Under the pieces are notes generated by a model. The model was not told the origin of the DNA and did no database searches. It saw only the letters and a list, made by a program, of their open reading frames with translations. DNA of 64,000 nucleotides from Paulinella micropora (lineage: Eukaryota; Cercozoa; Imbricatea; Euglyphida). Both the position numbers and the translations under genes were made by a program. Below are positions 1 through 23,298 of this stretch, piece by piece (position 1 is the stretch's first letter; the number at the start of each line of letters is the position of its first letter). The stretch lies in the NCBI GenBank assembly GCA_009731375.1, contig BJOX01000313.1:516358-580357 (forward strand), written 5' to 3'.

Positions 1-388
1 CATACTGACGAGGATGATGAATCCTGTCTCCTAGCCGGTACGTACCTCCATACATACATACATACATGCATACATGCATACATACATACATACGTACATA
101 CATACATACTGACGAGGATGATATATCCTATCTCCTAGCCGGTACATACATACATACATACATACATACATACATACATACATACATACCTACGTACGTA
201 CATACATACATACTGACGAGGATGATGAATCCTATCTCCTAGCCGGTACATACATACATACATACATACATACATACATGCATACATAGATGCATACATA
301 CATACATACAGACATACATACATACATACATACATACATACTACATACATACATACATACATACATACATACATACATACATACATAG
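1..388 (+). repeat. (CATA)n array holding three copies of an acidic exon end
   Basis: Tetranucleotide CATA repeat broken by three copies of a module of about 36 bp (about 4-37, 108-141 and 213-247). Each copy reads as an acidic peptide (D-E-D-D-E-S or D-E-D-D-I-S, then L-L-A) and ends one base into a codon at GT-A-C, a plausible splice donor. That phase fits the exon that starts at 389. None of the copies has a clear AG acceptor, so the functional copy may lie left of the window. Confidence 0.6.
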
Positions 389-12039
<11,651 letters not shown>

Positions 12040-12311
12040 GTCCTGGGAGTTCGGAGGCCTTTGAAAATTATCAAAAGTGCAGCCTTACTCAGGCCCGTTT
12101 GCGCCAGACGGTAATACTTGACCGCTTGAAATGTTACTTACCTAATCCGACATAATGTTAAATTAAATATAACATCTCGTGTAGTAAGATATGAAGCTCA
12201 AAAGCGATCTGGCTAAATGCATGCTGCATGTTCGATTAAGTATTTCGATAAGCTGTTCCCTCCCAAGGTGAGGACACCGAAACGCATCTGGCATGTCTAG
12301 TCCACAATTTG

Positions 12312-12387
<76 letters not shown>

Positions 12388-12634
12388 NNNNNNNNNNAAA
12401 GACATGTACTTGCCACTAGTAAGAATAACTATTACAATATTTATTAATATTAATATCATGATTAATAAGTGTGTCGGAAGCGGAAGAGGGTCCGAAAACA
12501 TATAAGCTTATCATTAATAATATTACTGTCGACATTCACTTTAGCCTCATTTTCAACAATAAAGAAAGTTTGCCATATATAAAAACTTTTACCTATAATA
12601 AATAGAAACTTTGATCTATATAGAAACTTTGTTT
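12040..12634. other. 3' flank of host gene with dispersed repeat (A - poly(A) - B) and AT-rich motif array
   Basis: Segment A (about 12247-12311), a run of at least 76 A (12312-12387), a 10-N gap, then segment B (12398-12475). Both A and B recur in reverse orientation at 50156-50467. After B, at 12550-12634, are loose repeats of AAACTTT with TATATAGG. The same motif continues at 39001-39150, so the gypsy element appears to have split this array. I see no gene here. Confidence 0.6.
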
Positions 12635-12949
12635 TGCCGGTTCGATGTCAAAAGAATATTCAACAACTTCGCCAGTAACCCAATCTTCTTCACTTACATA
12701 AATAAAGATCAAAGATGGTGGAAAATGTGGGAGACTAGCGAAGCCCAAAAACAACCAAGGCAAACACCAGCCAATTCCCGTTGTCCGGTCTAACGATAAT
12801 ATATTCTGACCTAAAAAGGGTAACGGACCATTTTAGTAATATTATCATTATCCTGTTAAGAGTGTTATTAATAGGAACAATCTCTTATTGTGTCTGGACC
12901 GACACGTTGTATTAGTAAAGTAGCACATATTTACCTATCTGCGCCTACA
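12635..12949 (-). repeat. 3' LTR of the gypsy-like element
   Basis: Near-identical to 38648-39000 except that it lacks about 38 bp present there (the AATATATTTATTGATGCC region) and has a few substitutions. On the minus strand it begins TGTAGGCGCA and ends CCGGCA, the TG...CA form of LTRs. Confidence 0.85.
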
Positions 12950-12964
12950 ATCCCCCTCCCCGGT
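12950..12964 (-). promoter_or_regulatory. Polypurine tract next to 3' LTR
   Basis: Minus strand CCGGGGAGGGGGATT lies immediately upstream of the LTR's TGTAGG. This is the expected position of the plus-strand primer and confirms that the element is on the minus strand. Confidence 0.75.
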
Positions 12965-13817
12965 TTATACCGATAACCCCTATTGATTAGGAGTAGAGAG
13001 GTAAATGTGAGTAGGAATATGTGGGCTGTCAAGGTTTGGCTCGAGGTTGATGGCTTCTCTTCCTTCTAGGAATCAGATAGGCGATTCAAGGAAGGAGATG
13101 TAACTGTAGGTGTTACTCCGAATGATTTGGATTTCGGAACATATGCGAAATTCGAATTTGATTTCGAATTTAATTATCAAATTTGAATTTTGAATTTCGC
13201 TCTACACTTCCCCCCCCTTGATGACCCTTGTCATCCGAATGTGAGGAGTAACTTTTTTTGTTCTGGCTCTCCCGAATTGGTCGGGTTCCCTGGCTGGGGG
13301 ACAGATAAGATTGCTCGTGTGGAGATGCAGTATGCTCGTAGACATGGCATGTCGGTCGCTCCATGTGCTCCCTGGATGGGGCGGAGGTTGAAACTAGGCC
13401 AGGACGTAAAAATACCTTCACCCAAGCTAACCTATTGGCGGTAGGGTGGGATGAATGTATTCTCAAAGTTGCGTCCGGATCCCTTGCTGGGGTGGAGTCA
13501 CAATCTAGTCTTTTGGCGGACAGATTGCGGATATACACCCTCACAGCGCGCTACGGATCCCCTTATTAGACGGAAGGCAATCGGGCCCGAATAAGAGTCC
13601 ACCTATGAACAAATTTATTAGCTATGTATTGTTAACAAACGTGCCCGTAGGTCCGAGTCCATTTGTTGGAATGAACGGGCGCTTTGCCAGTCTAGATATT
13701 TGTTTAGTTTTTTGTGTCCTTGGTGGACTTTTTGTATAGATATATACAATTGTGTAGAGCCAGCTTGAAGTTATTTTTGGAAGTGTCTAGGAAGGTATAC
13801 AACCCCTATTGGAGGTC
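12965..13817. other. Non-coding stretch between extra ORF and 3' LTR
   Basis: No convincing reading frame. Small frames at 13170-13544 have no recognisable content. The sequence is AT-rich near 13140-13200 (GAATTTGAATTT repeats). Confidence 0.5.
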
Positions 13818-16603
13818 TCAAAACACATCGTTCTCGTCTTCCTCCACGTATCGGACGAAATTGTCCTCTGTGCTGGACTGGGAGGGTGAGCGGTACCGCC
13901 CCTCTGGTTGGTCGGAGGGTGGATCGTCGCGCTCGTGATCGAGTTGGATGCGGATCATTTGCCGTTCGTCATCAGATAGATCGAACGGTCGGATCGACGA
14001 CCGTGGTTGGTCGTACTCAGGGTATAGCTCTTGCATTATGTCCCCGAGTTTATATTCGTACACTTGCTCCCACCGTGGGTAACAGTGTCGAGAGTGGTAT
14101 ATATAGTCCAATGGCTTGTCGCTTTGTGCCATCTGAACTCTTCGTCTTGCACCGCGCTGTCCCACTCTGGACGAGCGTGATAACGGAAGTTTCGAGCCCA
14201 CCTCTCCGCCCAGGGTTGGAGGCGTTGAGGGTCGGTTGGGCGGGCATCTTCACGGTCAAGTAAGATATTGAGTAGGTATCCATGGCCGTTTCGGAACGGC
14301 GATAGCGAATAATGGCTATGAGCCATACCGCCATGTGTTCTTGTTGAAAACGAAGATAATGTCTTTGTCGTAGCCTTGCCACTCCCTGAAATCGGTCGGG
14401 GATTGTAGGTGGCTGGGGGCGATAGTAGCTCCGCCTATGGTAGGGAGGCGAGAGTAAAATATATGTGACGCCACTATCTGATAGGCAGGAGGTAGGGGAC
14501 GGTTATTGGGCACTCTCCTCAAGGGGCACTCCAGTGCCTCCTTGATTTGGCGCAACTCGTCACCTTCCGCCGACAGATTAAACGGGAGATCGCGGCCCTT
14601 TTGGAGGTGATAGGCCCGATATGCCTGAACCTCGTCCGGGAGGGGTAGGCCCGCTCTCTCCAGGGAGTCGGTAGTAGGCACTGATGTCCAATTGTGACCA
14701 TCGAAGCCTTCGGAGCTCGTAGGGTTCCGAGCTGTTTGGGCAGCGCTTTGATGCTATAGAATCGTAGCACATACGCTCTTTGTTGATCGGACAAGCTAGC
14801 CCAGCCTGTGATAGTCCGAGTCAACGCCCACTGCTCCATGGTCAGTGATCTAGGATCCCCTGGGATGGGTGTGTAGGGTAGCACGTGTGGGAGTGGATTT
14901 TCGAGCCAGGTTGGTGGGCTCTGAGAAATTTCCCACGGTCTAGTAACTGGGTACTGCCAGGGTCGTTCCTTCTCAAGAGATTTGTGCTCCAGACACATAT
15001 GTGGTCCCCATCGCTCTGGCGACATGTATAGGTCGGGGTCAAGGATCCACTTGTGTCCGCAGTTATAACTGCCGTTGGAGGGCACTGGACGCACACCACC
15101 GCAGGTCACTCGGAGACGGTTTTCGTCATGTGTCGCGTAGTGGTAGGATGGGGTGTGAGAGTATACCCCCCGCTCATCTTGCATTGGTGGAAGTGGCGGT
15201 GGTACGCTTTCCTCAGGGACGACCCCGTGGGCCGGTTCGTCCTCAAAATAGTGAGGGTCCGGTACCCAGTTGACCTGGTTGCCAACGAGCATATGCCGAT
15301 ATGGCTCCGCCGTTGGTTTGAACGGATTAGAACGCGGATTGGTTGTATGTTTGAGCGCTGGGCATTCAAGCCGTAGGCGGCGCTCTGCGTCCGTGATATC
15401 CTGGTACGGAGGTTATATGCGGTGCATTTGGCGTGACGCCGGGTCAAAGGCGTATCGGACGGGTTTTTCGTATTCCTCGCTCGCCTTGTTCCCTTGGAAG
15501 AGGTGAGGATCCATTCCCCGCAACATGGTTTGCATCGGGGTGCAATACGGCATCAAATTGAATAATCGGTTGACGCGTGCATAGTTGACCCTCTGGGGCG
15601 GGCTGGAAGGGGGAGGTTTGGGTTTCCCTAATTTGGATTCCCATCGGATGAGACGGTAGATTTTCTGGCCTACCAGTCTATCCCCATGACAGTATACCGG
15701 TCGATCGATCGGGTCGTATACGAACGGGATATCATCCTTTTTGTGGAAGTATGCCACAAATTCCTCTTTCCTGCCCCAGTGTCGAGGTTGTTCAGGTGGT
15801 GGGCAGCGATGATGTTGATAATCCATGTTGTGAGGTGCGGGGACGAGTTTTTCCTCCTCGACCGGGTTTAACCCGTCGCTGTATTTATCGGGCTTGGTTT
15901 TATCCTTGCACCCGAACCGCCGCCAGTATTCAGGCGAGCCTTTAAGCGTCGCTTAGCTCGGTTGCGCGCCATGACTTCAGCATCACTATCCTCACCCGAC
16001 TCGTAATCGGTGTCGGATTGATCGAACTCGTCCTCGTTCGGCACGCGCCATGGTTCCGGATCAACCCATGGTTGTTGAAGGATACCCTCTGGGTCGACAT
16101 CCTCATCCGTCGGAGGTGAGGAAGGTGTGCGCGCAACACTAGCCGGCGTTGCGGCTCCCTCCGGGCTCATGTGGGTAGGCTCGGTGTTCGAGTGATCGGA
16201 AAGAGTGCTGAGTGGGGGTTCCAGGTGAAGTGGGGCTCGGTCGGGGTTGGGCGGGTCCCTCCGGAATGGTTCCGGCCCCCTTGGAATCCGAGTGTGCTGT
16301 TTTGTGTCGTTTGTGTGGTGGGGTGGCGAACCTGGGGCTCTCCGACATAGGTAAATCGGACCCAGACGGTTGTTTAGCCTCCGGCGGCGCCCCTGCTATC
16401 GGCTGGCCTTGTTGCTTCTGGTCCGATGCTTTCCCCTTGTCGACCGCGATGACTTGCATTAGCAAGTGGACCACCGCGATAACGCACACCGACGCCACGC
16501 ACGTTAGTAGGAGCGCTAGGTACTGCTCCAGCGCTGTTTGCATGCCTATAGGTGGCATGAGGGCTTGAATGTCAGTATGTCTTTGAGCCAAAATTATGAG
16601 CAA
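13818..16603 (-). pseudogene. Extra reading frame downstream of pol (env position), broken
   Basis: A discontinuous minus-strand frame after integrase, in pieces 16603-16139, 16170-15868, 15826-14519, 14681-14316 and 14201-13818 that require frameshifts to join. The first piece has one strong hydrophobic segment near residues 29-60 (ALLLTCVASVCVIAVVHLLM), followed by a Pro/Ser/Lys-rich stretch with PHKRHKTAHS. The second is acidic (DESGEDSDAEV type). The third is Pro/Tyr/Trp-rich with several Cys and His. I recognise no domain. A third frame after pol is where some Ty3/gypsy elements carry env-like or accessory genes, but an N-terminal membrane segment without a C-terminal anchor is not typical of env. 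Its function is unknown. Confidence 0.55.
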
Positions 16604-17445
16604 GGCAAGTGTGTTTGCTGTGAATTATGGGATGTTTGTCGTTTTTGCACACTTGCTTACTTATGTACATGTCATCAGGGGGATTTGGGTGCGACGTGAG
16701 CCCTTGGATCCCTTCGCCTGTCCGTACTTAATGCCTCGGGATTATATATGAATCGGGCTGTCTAGAAATAGGGACACTTAAGTGCATGAATGAAGTATGT
16801 ATGCTTATGGCTCTTGGTGTTTTTCAGCCCTCCACCCAAATAACAAGATAGGGAGGACGTGACATAAATGACGTAACATTCTGTGGGGAATAATTTATCA
16901 CACCCTACATATGCCAAAGCCGCGGGAGGCGGGCTAGCAACTCGGGAGGAGGCGAGTGTGATGTGCAATGGCCAGGTTGAGCTAGCCAGAAATTATTCCG
17001 ACCCATGGTGGTAACACCAACTACCGACCCGTCAAGATACCTTCGGGGCCGTCGCACCCCACGGAGGGCGGGGCAGGGTCAATTTTCCCGTTTGTTACAT
17101 CATGTTAGGTCCAATCCCCTCTTTCCCGTAGAAGAGCGGACTTAGGTAGTATTTTAAACAAGACAGAGGTATCTTCGGGTGTGTCCCTAGTATGGCAGTG
17201 GCTAGGTTTCCGCTCGGTGCGGTTGGACCCAGTACCCCTATACTACCCGTGTTTGGCTATGCGTTTCATCGATCATCACCTCGACTACTTTCGAGCTCGT
17301 TTGGATTTAGCAGCTTGGCCTAATTGGCCTGGTTTGTATTTCCCCGGTGCTGGTGCCCCTATGAGACCGGTAGAGATGCCTTCGGCGGCTATCTCGTCCC
17401 ATACCCGTATTGGGATTCGGCCATGTTGGAGGTCGAATGGGTAGT
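16604..17445. other. Spacer between pol and the extra frame
   Basis: No frame longer than about 87 codons and no recognisable motif. It holds GC-rich blocks (17020-17080) and an AT-rich block (16740-16900). It may contain a splice acceptor or promoter for the downstream frame, but nothing specific can be shown. Confidence 0.4.
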
Positions 17446-19860
17446 CTAGCACCATGCGCGGCCATACTTGGATCTGCCATGGCTTGTATCCGGGCGATTT
17501 ATCGGTAATGCCCTTCCAGAACGTTTCGACGTTTTCCCGTCCCGATACACCGGGTAGAAGACTCGGGATTCAGGATCGTCAAGGTCTTGGTGTGACCGAT
17601 AGAACTGTAGGATGGGCGGTTCGGCCGAGGTCGCTTTGTTGCCCTGGTGGCGCGGACCTTCGGTTCCCATTCCTTGACTTTCATTAGGAAGAAGTCATTT
17701 AGGCAATCGTCGCCTACGTGGGCCGTCGGTGGACGGAGGATATAAATCTTACCCACGTGCCAATGGATGGCCTTAACGTCTTCGCCTTTCTTCAGCTTGG
17801 ACTCACCCGGTGGGCGCTGAGGGGCGATGTCCGCTTTTTCCTCCTGTTCGGTCTGCGGATGGATATCCGGCCGCGGAGCTATGACTGCCGGGGAGGATTC
17901 GTCATCTTGGTCGACATCCATACCCTCTTGGCTTGGCGCTGATGCTGCGTTATTCTCCGCGACCGGGATCGGCTGATCGGGATTAGCCTTCGCCTCGGCT
18001 GTCTTGTCACGGCGCTTAGGCGGGGCACGCAAGCTTACGTTCAGCTTTTGGATAGCATCCGCCATTGTCTCGTTTCGGTCGAGCATGGGGTTAAAGCGCA
18101 TTAAGCGTCGGACATGGACCACTAGTGTCTTGCCTTTACCCTGTATGCGGTAGGTCAGAGCCCCTACCTGTTCCAACACGGTGTAGGGTCCCTGCCACAT
18201 AGGGAAGAGCTTCACACTGACCAAGTTGGGGACCTGCGGGACGTATAGGAATACTAGGTCCCCCGCATGGTACTCTCCCGATTCGTACTTGACCTTGGAT
18301 GGTGTGTTCTGGTTTTGGCGGCTGGCCTCTTCAGCCTCTCGGGCCTTGGCCACATAATTCGAGCTTCCGCCATCACCCTTAGGCGACATGCGAAGAGCTC
18401 CTCGTGTTCTAGGAATCCGCCTTCCGGGCAATGCGGGAGCACTATGTCTTCCGGAATACGTAGATGGCGGCCGTACACGAGCAAGTTTGGGGAGGCGCCA
18501 GTGGTCTTCCCACCCAACGCCTTCGAGCCCGTGTTGTTCATGGAGAACACAAAGGACGGAAGTGCCTTATGCCAGATGTGTTGGTTATCACGGTAGTATT
18601 GTTGGAGGGCGGCTTTGAGTGGCCTATGGACCCTTTCTATCTTGCCGTTGCTCTCTGGCGAGTATGCCGTGACATACTTTCATTTAAATCCCCACGCCGC
18701 AGACAGCTGTGCTGAGAGCTCATTGGTGAACTCTGAGCCCTATCGCTGTATACGTTCTTGGGTACTCGTGTACCAAAAGACGTGATCGATCAATGCCTCG
18801 CATGTCGATGCTGCGTCCTTCTCCTTGACCGGAGCCGCGAACACGTAGTTCGAAAAAGCGGTCGATGGCGGTCAGGATGTACCGGTAGTTATGCTGTTCT
18901 GCTCGTGGTAGTGGGCCCACGAAGTCTATGTGTAGGGTCTCAAAGAGGTCTTCTGTAAGCGTGTATTCGCCGTACAGACCCCTCTGAGAGTTTGGGTGCG
19001 GAGATTTGATTTGCTTGCAGTGATCACACGTATCCACTGTTTCGGATATGGCCTTTTGCATGCCATGCCACCAAAATTTCCATGAAATGAACCACGACAT
19101 TTTGTCCCTTCCTAGGTGGGAGTTTAAGGCGGAGCGATGGGTAGCGGTTAAGTTCGCCTTTCGAAGCTGTGGAGGGACCCACAGCGTCCATTTGGACGCA
19201 GTCTTTTCCCACTTGCCTCCGGACCCCTTGTACCATAGGAGGTCATCGTGCCATGCCATGGTCTTTTTCTGGAGCTGGATCTCCCTTGTCTCGGGATGCT
19301 TTTGGGCATCCATGGCGTGAGATATAAAGGGGCCCCATTCCTTCGAATCCCTGGCTAACTGACTAAAAACCGCAGGGCTGGCCAAGGTCATGTCCATATC
19401 ATCCAGCTGTAGGGCGCTGGTGACCAGGCCGATGTGATCCCGGGTATGTTGCGTTTGGGTTGCGGCTGCGATGGCAGCAGACCTAGACGGGTGAACATTC
19501 TTCGGCACCCAGAACGACTGATTCTTATTGGAAAAGAACGCGTTCATGGAGTGTTCATGTTCGTGGGTCTGGCCCTCCCGTATATGCCCTTCGCTGAGGA
19601 TGTCTGACTGCATATCAATCTCCTCAAGGAGATCCCGCCAGTCTTCCGCGTCGTGCTTAGCGCAGCATACGCGGCGGATAGACTCGAGGTTTTCCAGCAG
19701 CTGCTCTTGGATATCCGTCTTATATCCCGGTTGCCAGCTGATGGCGCTGGTGGCTATATATGCCATACCCGTAGGCAGTGTGTCTGTGAACCCCGGCGTG
19801 TGTTCGCTGGTCACCAGTCATCGTTGCCACTCCACCCGACAAGGCATGCCGTTGGTGTGC
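17446..19860 (-). pseudogene. Ty3/gypsy integrase region with C-terminal barrel
   Basis: The frame 19814-18720 contains an HHCC-type zinc site (ATHRSALNSHLGRDKMS... then DTCDHCKQIKS, about 19150-18990) and the start of the catalytic core (LHIDFVGPLPRAEQHNYRYI, about 18930-18860). The core then shifts frame near 18840 and continues in pieces to 18254. The C-terminal piece (18431-17499) has the typical GPY/F-like module: GDLVFLYVP, KLFPMWQGPYTVLEQVG and VHVRRLMRFNP (about 18270-18090). Integrase joins cDNA to host DNA. Frameshifts near 18840, 18450 and 17650 make this copy defective unless they are assembly errors. Confidence 0.8.
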
Positions 19861-21537
19861 GCAGTAGTTCACCTGTTCAGGGGTCAGCTTTTTGCTGACG
19901 AACATAATTGGCCGGAGTTGCTTATGAGCGGAGTCGTATTGCTGTAATACCGCCCCGACTGCATATTTGGATGCGTCAGTAGCGAGTACAAAGCGCTTTT
20001 CGAAATCGGGTAGAATTAGGACTGACCCGCCCTCTGTAAGAGGGTCTCTTGTTAAAGCTTCCTTCAACTTGTTATACGTCTCTTCGGCCGCGGGTGGCCA
20101 CTCCCCATACGGGTCACCTTTAAGGCGGAAATCCCGCAGAGGTTTTACGAAGTCTTGGAAGTTGGGAATGAATTCGGAATAGACTTGTTCCATACAGAGG
20201 AAAGAGTGTAGCGCTGTGCGTGTGTTAGGGCGCGGGAGGGAACGAATGGCGTCCCGCTTCTCCGGCTTTAGCACTATCTCGCCCCCCTGTATCCTGTATC
20301 CTAGATAGTCGATGTGATCGTTTGCGAACGAGCACTTCTCTAGGTTCAGCTTCAGGCCGAAGGCCTCCAAACGACGCAACACATCTGACACATAAGCCAG
20401 GTGTTCCGCCTCCGTATTGGAGTAAATGACAATGTCGTCGATATAGCAGAAGCTGTATAGGTTTGTATGGCCGTAGGTCTCTATGAAGTGGGCGTCCCCA
20501 TATTTCGGGTCCGATAGAGCCTGGTTCATACAGTCCTGAAATATTGCCGGGGCCGTCTTCAGTCCCATCGGGAGGACTGTCCATTAGTACAGTCTCCCCC
20601 CGACAGCGAAGGCAGTCAACGGACGGCTTTCCGCCTCGAGCGGTATATTCCAGAAACCGTTCTTTAGGTCGAGTTTGGTAAAGAATTTGGCCTGCCGAAG
20701 CTTGTTAAGACCATCTCGCATACGAGGGATAGGGGCCTCGACGCTCTTAATGATCTTGTTCAGCCTGGTGTAGTTGATGCACAAGCGCTGTTTGCCATCC
20801 GGCTTTGGGGCCAGTCTGACCGGCGATCGGAATTCCGACCACGATGGCTCGATCAGTCGCTTGGCTAATATGTCCTGCACCATCTCCTCGCAGATCTGTT
20901 CCTCTTTGTAACTGAGGCGTGATCCTTTGAGGCGGGGCATAGTCTGTCCGACTTGTCGTTCTATCCTGGCGGCAGCATGGGTCACCCCGCCAGCGACAAG
21001 TGGGCCGAACAGCTTTTTGTTCTTAAGGAATTGGGCCTTGAGGTCCCGGACAAAGTCTGGCGACCCCTGTTGTCGCGCCATGACCTCGTCAATGATGTCC
21101 TCGACGGGTTTTTGGTCCCGTGGGTCATCCGGGTACTCAAGTATGGAGTCCGGGTCTTCAACCTCGTCCTTCGCGTCCCGGCCAGGGTATCGCGTGGAGG
21201 ATTGAGTGTCCCAAGAGGCAAACTCCTGTAGATCGGTGATCATTTCGGCATATTGTTTCGCCGCGGACTTATGGTAGAAGCCGGGGAAGATTTGGAATGC
21301 CGCTTCCCGTAAGTCATCGACCTTGCGGGTCATGAGCTTGGTACGGTATGCTAACCCGTCCTTAACGGACCCCAAGCGAAAGGCCATAAGGGGTTTGGAC
21401 TGTCGGCTAGGGATTGGAATAGGATCATCGATCACCCGATCCAAAACATCTCTCCACCACATGACGGTGGGATGGATTGGAAGTATAATCGTAATGTCTT
21501 CGCCCCGGTCTAGGCGGTCGGATAATATTTTGGGCAC
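19720..21537 (-). pseudogene. Ty3/gypsy reverse transcriptase and RNase H with in-frame stop
   Basis: RT motifs in order are LIEPSWSEFRSPVRLAPKPD, KQRLCINYTRLNKI, FTKLDLKNGFWNIPL, then a TAA at about 20584-20586 where relatives have an acidic residue before W-T-V-L-P, then MGLKTAPAIFQ, FCYIDDIVIYS (catalytic D-D pair, about 20450-20415) and GLKLNLEKCSF...YLGY. RNase H follows (FVLATDASKYAVGAVLQQYD; FVSKKLTPEQVNYCAHQRHA) and shifts frame near 19840. The polymerase copies element RNA into DNA. The upstream piece 21537-20590 also contains the acidic linker between protease and RT. Confidence 0.88.
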
Positions 21538-22311
21538 CGCCGTTAAGCTTTCCGGCTGTACCGAATCTGTGCCTTGGTACTATTGCTTCAGCTTTAGCAT
21601 AACGTCATCATCCTCCGTCAGCCTTTTGGAAGCGTGGTATACCAGGCTCGTTTTGACCCGTACGTATTGGTGAACCCCCTTGGTCAGTTGACCCGGCTGG
21701 TCGAAGCCATGCCACGAGTCTTCCTGACGCTTCAGGAGTAAGATCTGAGCTTCCCTCTTGGCCGCGAGTTCTCCAATTTAAGTCCTCCCATGGGTCGGGT
21801 GGCTTGTCATCCGGCTCTGGGATGTATTAATACATTGGCGTACACCCATGCCGTACCCTGTGGGGTAAGACGAGGTTGCTCGGCGAGGTGTCCATCATAG
21901 GGTTATGGAGGGGCCGGTGGTATTAGTGTGACCTGAGCCCTACCGCCATATGGATGTCGTCGTCGGAATTCAGACTCATGTCGTCGACGTCCATATTTGA
22001 TGATGTCCTGTCCCAGCATAATCTGCGCATCCATCATTTTGAGATCGGGTTTGCCCAAAACGATAGTGCCTGGGAAGGCCGGGACGACCAAGACATGAAC
22101 GGTATAAGACATCCCGGACGGGAATTCGACTGTCAACGGGACACGTCCTACGATCGCGCTCCGTTCGTCGTTGGCACCCCGGATATATCCGAGCGGGCCT
22201 GTCTTAGTAAAATCAAACAGACGTCCATATTTGTCTATGAAACGTTTGCCCGCGAATGTGATTTGGGCCATGCTATCATTTCCGGTATCTAGGTAGCCCT
22301 TGAGCTCTTTC
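21538..22311 (-). pseudogene. Aspartic protease part of the gypsy-like polyprotein
   Basis: Minus-strand frame 22313-21903 has the catalytic triad motif GYLDTGNDSM near its start, then IVGRVPLTVEF and FPGTIVLGKPDLKMMDAQI, the usual second half of a retropepsin. Its upstream part is cut off by the DNA transposon and resumes at 33163. Joining the two flanks after removing one copy of the 4-bp duplication restores an open frame. 21540-21900 is frameshifted linker. Confidence 0.75.
22308..22311 (+). repeat. 4-bp target-site duplication (left)
   Basis: TTTC immediately outside the left terminal inverted repeat; the same four bases follow the right repeat at 33163-33166. Deleting the element and one copy makes the host gypsy frame continuous across the junction, which supports the assignment. 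Confidence 0.7.
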
Positions 22312-22709
22312 AACTAACCATTCGTCAAAGGTGGGGGTATCACTTTTTCCGAAATTTTTCAAGACTTTTAGGAACTTTCAGAAAACTTGTGCAAATGAAT
22401 GAGAATTCAGTATTTAGTTACAGAACATACTAAAATGATATTAAAACATGTTTTTATTAATAGTCAACCACTTGGACTTCACCTCCGGAGGTGGACCGAA
22501 ACCGGTCTGACACTATAATTTTTCTACTTTTTTTTCATGCCGGCGACGACAAGACCATGCTGGAAACAAGCGACAACCACGCACACCTTGCTTTGATTGT
22601 TTTGTTTTATTTGTTTTTAGTATTTTCCTACATTATGAGCTGCTTTCACCTTTAAAAATGTCCTGCCGCCCGCTGTGGGAGGGGGATTCACGTTGGGGGG
22701 GGGGGGGGC
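22312..22709 (+). repeat. Left terminal inverted repeat
   Basis: Reverse complement of 32765-33162. Shared landmarks are AACTAACCATTCGTC at the tip, a GGAGGTGGACCGAAACCGGT palindromic block (about 22485-22510), ATGCCGGCGACGACAAGACC, and a poly(G) run at the inner end (22695-22709). The copies differ mainly in homopolymer lengths and a few single bases. Confidence 0.9.
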
Positions 22710-22939
22710 TGTTGACTACGCAAAGTAAAGAGATCAGTTGAATTCTTAATTAACAACACAAATCTAAATGTAGAATACTAAGTTGAGAAAATTAGAAATT
22801 TGTTTGCTTCCAGGTTTCCGTTGGTAATCCCGCTAGTAGTAGCGCAAACCTGCAAGTGCACCCTGAAAACAAAAGCAAAACAATTTGAAGCGTCTGGCAG
22901 AGAAATGAAAAAGGAAGCGATACAAGAACCTGTTGCATG

Positions 22940-23267
22940 TAGTTGAAATCAACGTCTCAGCGCCATCGACGCTAACGCAAACTCAAAAAAACTTGGTGAG
23001 TTTTGCGGGCTGGGGGTGGCGAGACCGGTGCCGCGTGGGGGGGTGGAGGTGTTACCAGTCAAAGCGCCAGCTGCCATGCGCGCGATCACGTCCTCCAGCA
23101 TTTGTTCTTTCTCGCTCTTGCTATTATTACTGTTATTATTATTACTGTTATTATTATTACTGTTATTATTATTAGTATTACTATTATCGTTAATATTATT
23201 ACTGTTGTTGTTGCTGTTGTTCTTCTTTTTTTTCTTTTTCTTCTGACTTTCCTCCTCTTCCTCTTCC

Positions 23268-23298
<31 letters not shown>

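Noticed and set aside
13170-13569. Overlapping frames of 64-124 codons near the 3' LTR
   Set aside because: Both strands give equal-length frames without domain or composition support.
17499-17700. Chromodomain at the integrase C-terminus
   Set aside because: The text resembles only a short V-K-E-W-E-P string; the aromatic cage residues and the usual W-K-G motif are not visible.
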